A stretch of DNA of 5,734 nt from Actinomycetota bacterium. Lineage in GTDB: Bacteria; Actinomycetota; Thermoleophilia; Solirubrobacterales; Solirubrobacteraceae. Positions within the stretch are counted from its first letter, which is position 1. The number at the start of each line of letters is the position of its first letter. Below, piece after piece: positions 1-5,284 of this stretch. The notes beneath the pieces were generated by a model, which saw only the letters and a list, made by a program, of their open reading frames with translations, was not told the DNA's origin and did no database searches. The position numbers and the translations under genes are program-made. The DNA lies in NCBI GenBank assembly GCA_903970315.1, contig CAJCIJ010000086.1, positions 1-5,734 on the forward strand. The letters run 5' to 3'.

Positions 1-1647
1 GCCCGCCAGTGCGTCCACGCCGCTTGACTCTGTGCGCGACGCTCGCAGGTCGGCAAGCGCCGCGCGACGCAGTCCCGTGCGCTCAGCGACCGTGTGGACG
101 AGCTGTTGGGGGTGCATCTCGGCAAGGCCGCCGGCAAGCTCCCCGTGAAGGTCCGAGAAGGCGCGTATGCGCTCGCGTGCCTCGGGGGGCAGCTCCGGCA
201 TTTGCAGCGCCGGCTCCAGAGTCGAGATGAGGTCCAGCTTGCGCCGCTTGGCGAGCTGGATCACGCGAGCGAGCTCCCCCGGGCGCAGCTCGGTGGGTGG
301 ACGTCCCAACAGCCGTACCGCAGCCTCGGTGTCCAGCGGATCGCCCAGCAACCTGATCCACGCCACCAGGTCGCGCACCTCGGCGCGCTCAAAGAGCTCC
401 GGGGCACAGTGAATCCGATACGCAATCGCACGGGCTTTGAACTCGCTTACCAGCGCGCGGGCGTCACGTTGCAATGACCGCACCAACACGCAGACCGAAG
501 CCTCCGGCGCATTGGCCCGAGCGCGCCGGATGTCGCCCGCCAGGACCACAGCCTGCGCCCGCTCGTCGGGGCACTGCCAGAAGACGAGCCCCGAGGCGGC
601 GGTCCCCATGTCGGCGCTCCAACTCGCGCTCTCGTCCCGGCCGGACGTAGCGCTGGTGCCCAGGCCGGGCATAGACATCGCGCCGGCCTGCTGTGCGGGG
701 CTCGTCGCCAGAACGGCCTCGGCGGCGCTCAGCACCCGAGGGGCGCAGCGAACACTCCTCTGGAGGCGCAACGTGCGCACCTCCGGCAGGCCGGCGGCAA
801 AGTCCGCGAGCTCATGCCCATAACCTCCGATGGTGTGGTCGTCGATGCTCGCGGCGAGATGGCCTACCACCGAGACCCACGAGCGCCGCGATCCCTGGAA
901 GTCATCGAGCAACAGCGCCACGTAGCGCTCGCGCAGTGCATCGCGCGCCTCAGGGTTGGCATCCAGCAGGGCGGACGCCCTCAGCAGCAGATCCCCCTCG
1001 TCAAGCGCCCCCATTGCAGCCAACAGCCGCTCGTGCCGGCCGTAGAGCTCAGCCAGCACGGCGGCGCCGCCGGCGCGCCCAGATGCATCGCGTGGCTTGC
1101 CTGCGGCCAAAGACGCATACCGCTCGGCGTCCACCGATTCGCTCTTCAGCCAGTCGATCCGCTCAATCATCCGCAGCATTGCCGACGGAGTGCGCACGGA
1201 CACCGGCGACACGGCCTCGCGACCGTCCTGCGCTGCCGGCGCCAGTGTCCGGACGTACTCCAGGAGCATCCGCATGCGCTCACCCTTGGTGGCGACCACG
1301 AAGAACGGGTCCACACCGGCCTCGGCGGCGAAGCCGCGCAACAGCTGCTCGCAGATTGCCTCGACGGTTGCAACCTCCAGCTCACGCTCAGGGGCGTGCG
1401 ATGCAGCGCTCTCGACACACCGTCGGAGCTGCAACCGCAGGGCTGCAGCTGTCGCCGCGCTGGAGCCGAGCAGGAGCACTGCGTCCGGCAGCGCACCGTC
1501 GCGCACCAGACGAATCGCGCGCTGAGCCAGGCAGCCCGTGATACCCGAGCCGGCCGGACCGACGATCACGATGGGACCGACGGCGTGCACCGCCTCCTCG
1601 CCCACGGACGCTGTTGAAATCGGGTCCACGGCCGGGTAGGAACTCAC
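1..1647 (-). CDS. UvrD/PcrA-like superfamily 1 helicase, degenerate motor motifs (partial, 3' end off the left edge)
   Basis: An uninterrupted minus-strand frame of 549 codons runs from GTG 1647 to the left edge. Its pattern is that of UvrD/Rep/PcrA/AdnAB-type DNA motors. Walker A-like GPAGSGIT is at residues 30-37. A motif Ia-like strand (VLLLGSSAATAA) is near 57-68, and VATVEAICEQLLRG (92-105) matches the usual T-x-H segment. ALDEGDLLLRA (214-224) matches the LDFDDLL block of domain 1B. LLLDDFQG (245-252) is motif II, VVGHLAASI (260-268) motif III, and LQRSVRCAPRVLSAA (295-309) motif IV, keeping Arg298. A 2A/2B-like part includes VCVLVRS (385-391) and ELFERAEVRDLVAWIRLLGDP (417-437). Key residues are lost: the Walker lysine is Ile36, DE-QD is DD-QG, and the motif III Asp and Gln are His263 and Ala266. 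No Q-motif Gln is visible. Residues 314-350 are a low-complexity Ser/Gly/Ala insert. Later motifs and any RecB-like nuclease domain are outside the window. GTG at 1629 or 1605 are alternative starts. The fold call is solid; loss of ATPase activity is inferred. Confidence 0.85.
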   Translation of the reverse strand, partial: MSSYPAVDPISTASVGEEAVHAVGPIVIVGPAGSGITGCLAQRAIRLVRDGALPDAVLLLGSSAATAAALRLQLRRCVESAASHAPERELEVATVEAICEQLLRGFAAEAGVDPFFVVATKGERMRMLLEYVRTLAPAAQDGREAVSPVSVRTPSAMLRMIERIDWLKSESVDAERYASLAAGKPRDASGRAGGAAVLAELYGRHERLLAAMGALDEGDLLLRASALLDANPEARDALRERYVALLLDDFQGSRRSWVSVVGHLAASIDDHTIGGYGHELADFAAGLPEVRTLRLQRSVRCAPRVLSAAEAVLATSPAQQAGAMSMPGLGTSATSGRDESASWSADMGTAASGLVFWQCPDERAQAVVLAGDIRRARANAPEASVCVLVRSLQRDARALVSEFKARAIAYRIHCAPELFERAEVRDLVAWIRLLGDPLDTEAAVRLLGRPPTELRPGELARVIQLAKRRKLDLISTLEPALQMPELPPEARERIRAFSDLHGELAGGLAEMHPQQLVHTVAERTGLRRAALADLRASRTESSGVDALAG

Positions 1648-1652
1648 CGGCC

Positions 1653-1658
1653 TAGGAT
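1653..1658 (+). promoter_or_regulatory. -10 hexamer TAGGAT for the metallopeptidase gene (leaderless)
   Basis: TAGGAT fits the actinobacterial TANNNT -10 consensus and ends 6 nt before GTG 1665, so transcription would begin at or next to the start codon. No -35 like TTGACA is seen 16-18 nt upstream. The AGGA inside this hexamer could instead act as a weak ribosome binding site for GTG 1665, with 7 nt spacing. Confidence 0.5.
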
Positions 1659-1659
1659 A
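1654..1659 (-). promoter_or_regulatory. -10 hexamer TATCCT for the helicase gene (leaderless)
   Basis: On the minus strand TATCCT (TANNNT) is followed by 6 nt (AGGCCG) and then GTG 1647. It shares five of six base pairs with the plus-strand hexamer TAGGAT, so the two divergent promoters appear to use nearly the same -10 base pairs. No convincing Shine-Dalgarno lies before GTG 1647, which favours a leaderless start. No -35 element is recognisable. Confidence 0.45.
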
Positions 1660-1664
1660 TGCGG

Positions 1665-2717
1665 GTGGACGCGATCGATTGGGCGCTGGCACAGCGGGTT
1701 GGCGAGCTGGTGGCCGGCAACCCCCCCGATCTTGACGTGCAGGCAGTCGGCGTGGGTGCACTCACGCGCACCTTTGCCGAACAGGTCAGCGCCTACACCG
1801 GGCTGGAGCTGGCTGCGGAGCTGCCCGCGTTGGAAGTCGTGGACCGTCCCAGCTGGATTGCAGCCAACCTGAACAGCATGCGCCCCCTGCTTGAGCCGCT
1901 GGCCAAGCAGAACACGAAGCCGCGTCGCACCTTCGGGCCCCAGGCACCCTTGACGCACGCCATGCGAGCTGCGTCGGGCCTGATGCTGGGCGCCCAGGTC
2001 GGCGCCGTCACCGGGGTGCTCTCACAACGAGTGCTGGGTCAGTACGACATCGAACTGCTCAACCCGTCCCCCTCGCCGCGGCTGTTGCTCGTAGCCCCCA
2101 ACCTCGGCCAGACCGCCCGCACGCTGAATGTCAACCGCGACGATCTGACCTCTTGGGTAGCCATCCATGAGGTCACCCACGCCGTGCAGTTCTCCGGCGC
2201 GCCCTGGCTGCAGGGTCATCTGGCCGGTCTGATGCAGCAGCTGATCGCAAAAATGCAGGTCAACGTCTCCGGCGCCGACGTCCTCAAGGGCCTGGTCGGC
2301 ACCGACCCGCGCAGTCTGCTTGCTCGGCTGCGCCGCGGCGAAGTCCTCCGGCTGACCGTTGGCGAGGCGCGCTGGGAGCTTGTCGAGCGCTTGCAGTCGA
2401 CCATGTCGCTGATCGAGGGTCACGCCGAGCACGTGATGGACGCCGTGGGAGCGGACGTGTTGCCGTCACTTTCGGAGCTGCGCGACGCCATGACCAAGCG
2501 GCGGACCACCCGTGGACTGCCATGGCGCGTGCTTGAGCGGCTGCTTGGCATCGAGCTGAAGATGCGTCAGTACGAGGTCGGACGCCGGTTCTGCGATCTG
2601 GTCGTAGAGCAGCGCGGGGCCCAGGCACTGACCCGCGCATTCAACTCGGCCGAGGATCTGCCCACCGCCGCCGAGCTCGAGCATCCCGGCCTCTGGCTGA
2701 CGCGCGTCGACCCCTGA
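1665..2717 (+). CDS. DUF2342-family zinc-dependent metallopeptidase
   Basis: The product is 350 residues from GTG 1665, or 352 from ATG 1659. I prefer GTG 1665 because TAGGAT lies 6 nt before it, whereas only one base separates AGGA from ATG 1659. Numbered from ATG 1659, IHEVTHAVQF holds the gluzincin motif HEVTH at residues 170-174 (two zinc-binding His, catalytic Glu171). EGHAEHVMD (253-261) is the family's second conserved block and probably supplies a further ligand, Glu253 or a neighbour. The stretch LMLGAQVGAVTGVLSQRVLGQYD (108-130) and the preceding 'RPSWIAAN' segment are also typical of DUF2342. There is no signal peptide, so it is probably cytoplasmic. These proteins are often annotated 'zinc-dependent metalloprotease' or 'coenzyme F420 biosynthesis-associated'; the substrate is unknown. 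Nothing here supports an F420 role. From memory, in mycobacteria and streptomycetes the family sits near UvrD/AdnAB-type helicase genes, which agrees with its divergent neighbour here. Confidence 0.88.
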   Translation: MDAIDWALAQRVGELVAGNPPDLDVQAVGVGALTRTFAEQVSAYTGLELAAELPALEVVDRPSWIAANLNSMRPLLEPLAKQNTKPRRTFGPQAPLTHAMRAASGLMLGAQVGAVTGVLSQRVLGQYDIELLNPSPSPRLLLVAPNLGQTARTLNVNRDDLTSWVAIHEVTHAVQFSGAPWLQGHLAGLMQQLIAKMQVNVSGADVLKGLVGTDPRSLLARLRRGEVLRLTVGEARWELVERLQSTMSLIEGHAEHVMDAVGADVLPSLSELRDAMTKRRTTRGLPWRVLERLLGIELKMRQYEVGRRFCDLVVEQRGAQALTRAFNSAEDLPTAAELEHPGLWLTRVDP

Positions 2718-2745
2718 GCCATCACCGGCGAGCGGCGCCTTTAAG

Positions 2746-2759
2746 CGAACGTCTGTTCG
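2746..2759. promoter_or_regulatory. LexA (SOS) box 1, perfect palindrome
   Basis: CGAACGTCTGTTCG has perfect arms CGAAC/GTTCG around a 4-nt centre, matching the GAAC-N4-GTTC LexA operator of actinobacteria and firmicutes. It lies 29 bp past the metallopeptidase stop and about 210 bp before the next start. No clear -10 is seen close to it on either strand, so it may act together with box 2 or serve a transcript I cannot identify. LexA binding is inferred from sequence alone. Confidence 0.6.
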
Positions 2760-2848
2760 TGTCTGCTTGGCGACAGTTTGTCCGCAATTTGCTGGGCTTT
2801 TAAGCCACGACATCGCTTGGCATGCCGTTGGGACGTACACCCTGCCCA

Positions 2849-2862
2849 CAAACGTGTGTTCG
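2849..2862. promoter_or_regulatory. LexA (SOS) box 2, one mismatch, in the promoter
   Basis: CAAACGTGTGTTCG differs from a perfect CGAAC-N4-GTTCG operator at one base (A for G at 2850). Its centre, GTGT, fits the RNRY centre of the Gram-positive consensus. It ends 1 bp before an extended -10 (2864-2872), so a bound repressor would block RNA polymerase. The centre-to-centre distance to box 1 is 103 bp. Confidence 0.5.
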
Positions 2863-2863
2863 G

Positions 2864-2872
2864 TGCTATCGT
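2864..2872 (+). promoter_or_regulatory. Extended -10 promoter (TGCTATCGT) for the H1/HBHA-like gene
   Basis: TATCGT at 2867-2872 fits TANNNT and is preceded by TG plus one base, the extended -10 pattern. The place of the -35 is taken by LexA box 2, and no TTGACA-like hexamer is present. Transcription would start near 2879, leaving a leader of about 89 nt. That leader holds a weak 6-bp stem (2910-2915 with 2927-2932) and the ribosome binding site. Confidence 0.5.
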
Positions 2873-2950
2873 GGAAGTAGAGCGTCCAACCGACGGCCGC
2901 TTTCGCACAGCTGCTTGCCAACTCAGAGCAGCGGAAAATCGAACAAACAC

Positions 2951-2956
2951 AGGAGA
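2951..2956 (+). promoter_or_regulatory. Ribosome binding site AGGAGA
   Basis: AGGAGA lies 11 nt before ATG 2968. It is the only strong Shine-Dalgarno-like sequence near this start and fixes the start codon. It marks this gene as leadered, unlike the probable leaderless starts at 1647, 1665 and 5322. Confidence 0.65.
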
Positions 2957-2967
2957 CGAGCACGGCT

Positions 2968-3615
2968 ATGGCCTACAACACCTCGCTCACCAGCACATCG
3001 GGCAACGGCGCTTCGGCGCGAACCTCCGCTGCCTCGACAACCCCCCGTTCCGCGTCGGCCGCTGCCAAGCGGCCGAGCACGCGTACAGCGGCCCGCAAGC
3101 GCACCGCCACCAAGAGCCCGCGTGCCGCCACGCGCTCATCCGCACGTGGGGGTGCCAGCTCCCCGCGGGGTCACTCCACGAGCACCAAGCGCACCACCGC
3201 CGACGTCGTGGGGGACTACGCCGAGCGTGCCGTACTGATCCCTGTCGGGGCCGCACTGATGGCGAGCGAAACGGTCACGTCCAGCGTCAACGAGCTGATC
3301 TCGACATACTCGAGTTCGCGCAAGGTTGAAGCGCAGCTGCGCCGCTTCCAGCGCCGCGGCGGCAGCGCCCGCAAGCGGCTTGAGCAGGTGGTGCGCAAGC
3401 GGCGCACCCGAGTTGAGCGTGAGTTCCGTCATCGCAGGCGCGATCTCGACCGCCAGCGCACGCGACTGACCAAGGACTTCTCCTCGCAGGTCGAACTCGC
3501 CCAAGAGCAGCTTGAGAAGACGCAGACGTGGCTGGAAGACACCCTGAAGTCGAGCATGGATGGCGGCCAGGATCTCGCAAGCCGCGTGCAGGAGCGGGTG
3601 CTCAGTCAGGTCTGA
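2968..3615 (+). CDS. Small basic protein with histone H1-like N-terminus and HBHA-like helical C-terminus
   Basis: This 215-residue protein is not an enzyme I recognise. Residues 1-77 are low-complexity Ser/Thr/Ala/Arg/Lys, with almost no acidic residues and three [ST]-P-R motifs (TPR 25-27, SPR 50-52, SPR 65-67) like those of minor-groove-binding histone H1 tails. Residues 79-114 form a less polar, probably amphipathic helix (YAERAVLIPVGAALMASE, then SVNELI). Residues 117-195 are a long, very charged helix or coiled coil rich in Arg, Gln and Glu. There are no cysteines and no signal peptide. The middle plus tail resembles the start of mycobacterial heparin-binding hemagglutinin (a hydrophobic segment ending in VNELI, then coiled coil), but the basic low-complexity tail is N-terminal here rather than C-terminal. 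A nucleoid-associated or surface/polyanion-binding role is possible. The LexA-type sites upstream favour a DNA-related role, by inference only. Two hairpins follow the gene. Confidence 0.8.
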   Translation: MAYNTSLTSTSGNGASARTSAASTTPRSASAAAKRPSTRTAARKRTATKSPRAATRSSARGGASSPRGHSTSTKRTTADVVGDYAERAVLIPVGAALMASETVTSSVNELISTYSSSRKVEAQLRRFQRRGGSARKRLEQVVRKRRTRVEREFRHRRRDLDRQRTRLTKDFSSQVELAQEQLEKTQTWLEDTLKSSMDGGQDLASRVQERVLSQV

Positions 3616-3636
3616 GCGCCGCGCCCAGGTGCTTCC

Positions 3637-3662
3637 CGCCCCAGCACGGAGAGGCTGGGGCG
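3637..3662 (+). terminator. Hairpin after the H1/HBHA-like gene (9-bp stem, no U-tract)
   Basis: CGCCCCAGC (3637-3645) pairs perfectly with GCTGGGGCG (3654-3662) around the 8-nt loop ACGGAGAG, starting 21 nt after the stop codon. No T run follows, so it may be a 3'-end stabilising hairpin or a U-less terminator. Confidence 0.45.
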
Positions 3663-3713
3663 CAGGCTGCCGGCTTTGACTCGCCGGTGGACGCAGGACC
3701 CTCTCCTCACTCA

Positions 3714-3745
3714 GCCACCGGGGCGGCCCTCACCGCCCCGGTGGC
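3714..3745. terminator. Strong 13-bp perfect hairpin, probable terminator
   Basis: GCCACCGGGGCGG (3714-3726) is perfectly complementary to CCGCCCCGGTGGC (3733-3745), with the 6-nt loop CCCTCA. Almost every pair is G-C. The tail (GCCTTAAC) has only a short TT, so this is not a textbook U-tract terminator. It is well placed to insulate mrp, whose start is 54 nt further on, from the upstream transcript. Confidence 0.6.
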
Positions 3746-3787
3746 GCCTTAACGGGCGCTCTCTCCGCTACAGGGGCTTGGCTTTGC

Positions 3788-3793
3788 CACAAT
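3788..3793 (+). promoter_or_regulatory. Possible -10 (CACAAT) for mrp, leaderless
   Basis: CACAAT ends 6 nt before GTG 3800, the same spacing as the TANNNT hexamers at 1647 and 1665, but its first base departs from the consensus. No Shine-Dalgarno is present (only GGA, 3 nt from the start), so a leaderless start is plausible. TACAGG at 3769-3774 is an alternative. Confidence 0.25.
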
Positions 3794-3799
3794 GGACGC

Positions 3800-4966
3800 G
3801 TGAGCACCGACGACGTCCGCAAAGCGCTGGAGGCAGTCATCGACCCCGAGCTGCACCGCTCGATCGTCGAGCTGGACATGGTGCGCTCGATCGACATCTC
3901 GCCAAACGGCGTCGTTGACGTCACCGTGTCGCTGACGACCGCCGGCTGTCCGGTCCGGTCGCACTTCCAGAGCTCTGTCGTCGAATCGGTGTCGGCCCTG
4001 GAGGGCGTCACCCACGTCAACGTCTACTTCGACGTCCTCGATGAGAGCCAGAAGCAGGCTCTCGCCCACAAGCTCGGCCGCGGCGGGCTGCCCGAGGGCT
4101 CACTGGCGCGCGTGTCAAACGTGTGGTGCGTGGGGTCCGGCAAAGGCGGCGTTGGCAAGTCCACCCTGACTGCCAATCTCGCCGCTGCGCTGGCGGCGGA
4201 CGGCAAGAAGGTCGGCGTGCTCGACGCCGACGTCTGGGGCTACTCGATCCCGCGGATGTTCGGCCTTGGCGCCGCGCGTCCCCCGGTGTCGGCCGAGCGC
4301 AAGATCCTCCCGCACGAGGCACACGGGGTCAGTGTCATGTCCATTGGCTTCTTTCTCGATGAGGACGCCGCAGTGGTCTGGCGCGGACCCATGCTCCACA
4401 AGGCACTTGCCCAGTTCCTCCAAGACGTCGACTGGGGAGAGCTCGACCATCTGCTCATCGATCTGCCCCCGGGCACCGGCGATGTGTCGATGACGCTGGC
4501 CCAACTGCTGCCCGGAGCCCGGTTTCTGATCGTGACCACGCCTCAGCCAGCTGCCCAAAAGGTAGCGCGCCGCGCAGCCGAGATGGCCGACAAGGTCTCG
4601 CTCGAGGTGGCTGGGGTGATCGAGAACATGACCGGCTTTACGACCCCCAGCGGCGAGCGCTTTCAGATTTTCGGTGAGGGCGGTGGGCAGAAGCTCGCCG
4701 ACGAACTCGACGTTCCCCTTGTCGGCAAGGTCCCCCTCACGATAGCCCTGCGTGAGCATGCCGACGCCGGCGTGCCCCTGGTTGTTGACGACCCGGATGA
4801 TCCCGCAGCGGTCGCCATCGCGCGCGCTGCGCGCGGCATCGTGGCCATGTCACCAATCAGCCTGCAGATGCTCCCGTCCAGCGGGTCAAACGGCGCCCCG
4901 TCGCTGCCGCTGGCGACGCCGGCGCCCAGCCCGGTTCCTGTCGGCGCCTCGCTGCCGATGGCCTAG
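3800..4966 (+). CDS. mrp: Mrp/ApbC-family P-loop ATPase (Fe-S cluster carrier type)
   Basis: The 388-residue product belongs to the Mrp/NBP35/ApbC family of Fe-S cluster carriers in the MinD/SIMIBI ATPase class, acting in the cytosol. Residues 1-85 are a MIP18 (DUF59) domain, with DPEL at 15-18 and the usual TTAGCP block with Cys50. The deviant Walker A GSGKGGVGKST is at 112-122 (signature Lys115, P-loop Lys120). The switch I-like VLDADVWGYSIPR is at 140-152, and Walker B LLIDLPPGTGDV at 218-229 with Asp221. The family's ENM...IFGEGGG block is at 275-296. The CxxC that binds the bridging cluster in many homologues is absent there (ENMTGFTTPSGE); the only cysteines are Cys50 and Cys110. As I recall, actinobacterial Mrp commonly lacks it. 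The last ~35 residues are a Pro/Ser/Ala-rich, probably disordered tail. GTG 3800 begins the DUF59 domain and no earlier start fits. A 7Fe ferredoxin gene converges on it, 3 bp away. Confidence 0.93.
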   Translation: MSTDDVRKALEAVIDPELHRSIVELDMVRSIDISPNGVVDVTVSLTTAGCPVRSHFQSSVVESVSALEGVTHVNVYFDVLDESQKQALAHKLGRGGLPEGSLARVSNVWCVGSGKGGVGKSTLTANLAAALAADGKKVGVLDADVWGYSIPRMFGLGAARPPVSAERKILPHEAHGVSVMSIGFFLDEDAAVVWRGPMLHKALAQFLQDVDWGELDHLLIDLPPGTGDVSMTLAQLLPGARFLIVTTPQPAAQKVARRAAEMADKVSLEVAGVIENMTGFTTPSGERFQIFGEGGGQKLADELDVPLVGKVPLTIALREHADAGVPLVVDDPDDPAAVAIARAARGIVAMSPISLQMLPSSGSNGAPSLPLATPAPSPVPVGASLPMA

Positions 4967-4969
4967 CAG

Positions 4970-5236
4970 CTAGCGCTTGGCGGCGAAGTACTCGGCGTTG
5001 GTCTGGGCGAACTTACGCCATTCCTCGGGAAGCTGGTCTTCGGCGAAGATCGCGTCCACGGGACAAGCCTCCACGCAGGCATCGCAGTCGATGCACTCCT
5101 CGGGGTCGATGTAGAGCATCTCCACGGCCTCGTAGCCGGCCTCGTCGGGCGTGGGATGGATGCAATCCACAGGACACACCTCGACACATGAGTTGTCCTT
5201 GGTACCGATGCACGGCTCTGCAATCACGTAGGCCAT
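4970..5236 (-). CDS. fdxA: 7Fe ferredoxin (3Fe-4S/4Fe-4S), FdxA type
   Basis: An 88-residue acidic soluble electron carrier. CIGTKDNSCVEVCPVDC holds Cys9, Cys17, Cys21 and Cys25; CIDCDACVEACPVDAIF holds Cys48, Cys51, Cys54 and Cys58. The C-x7-C-x3-C-P spacing in the first motif is that of seven-iron ferredoxins. By family analogy Cys9, Cys17 and Cys58 bind the [3Fe-4S] cluster, and Cys21, Cys48, Cys51 and Cys54 the [4Fe-4S] cluster; Cys25 is the usual free cysteine. The start MAYVIAEPC and the C-terminal LPEEWRKFAQTNAEYF block match the mycobacterial/streptomycete FdxA family, which donates electrons to P450s and other oxidoreductases. A six-residue insert, with Pro, Gly and acidic residues near 28-36, lengthens the loop between the two motifs relative to the shortest homologues. 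AGGAAG (5241-5246) and AAGGAG (5249-5254) precede the start. The divergent neighbour is a Rossmann oxidoreductase; a functional link to it or to mrp is not shown. Confidence 0.95.
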   Translation of the reverse strand: MAYVIAEPCIGTKDNSCVEVCPVDCIHPTPDEAGYEAVEMLYIDPEECIDCDACVEACPVDAIFAEDQLPEEWRKFAQTNAEYFAAKR

Positions 5237-5240
5237 CGAT

Positions 5241-5254
5241 CTTCCTGGCTCCTT
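5241..5254 (-). promoter_or_regulatory. Tandem Shine-Dalgarno sites for the ferredoxin gene
   Basis: Read on the minus strand, AAGGAG (5254-5249) lies 12 nt before the ATG, and AGGAAG (5246-5241) 4 nt before it. Neither has ideal spacing alone. No other in-frame start codon fits either site better, so ATG 5236 stands. Confidence 0.55.
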
Positions 5255-5284
5255 TTCGGTGGCTTCCGGGGGTAGGGGCGCGAC

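Noticed and set aside
94..1617. Long plus-strand open frames (94-477, 437-823, 693-1541, 814-1617) that could be read as genes
   Set aside because: Their translations are low in family-like patterns and rich in Arg, Pro, Ala or Gln. The minus-strand frame over the whole stretch gives a clear UvrD-like protein.
1..1647. The helicase-like gene as a decayed pseudogene
   Set aside because: 549 codons contain no stop or frameshift, codons mostly end in G or C, and non-catalytic blocks of the fold are well kept, which points to selection on the protein. The unseen 3' end leaves some doubt.
2795..2806. GGCTTTTAAGCC inverted repeat in the LexA-box region
   Set aside because: The arms are only 5 bp with a 2-nt centre, too tight for an RNA hairpin, and it matches no operator I know.
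2940..2953. A third LexA-like site (CGAACAAACACAGG) near the ribosome binding site
   Set aside because: Only the left half-site GAAC is present; the GTTC arm is missing.
2466..2963. A minus-strand frame covering the end of the metallopeptidase gene and the LexA-box region, a possible SOS-controlled gene
   Set aside because: It starts downstream of LexA box 2 in its own direction without a ribosome binding site, overlaps the metallopeptidase and shows no recognisable motif.
3792..3803. A three-codon frame (ATG GAC GCG TGA) overlapping the mrp start as GTGA, a possible upstream ORF
   Set aside because: It is too short and lacks a ribosome binding site; if mrp is leaderless, the ATG would not be in the mRNA.
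4115..4759. A 214-codon minus-strand frame antisense to mrp
   Set aside because: It lies fully inside a well-recognised Mrp sequence and has no recognisable domain; antisense frames are expected at this GC content.
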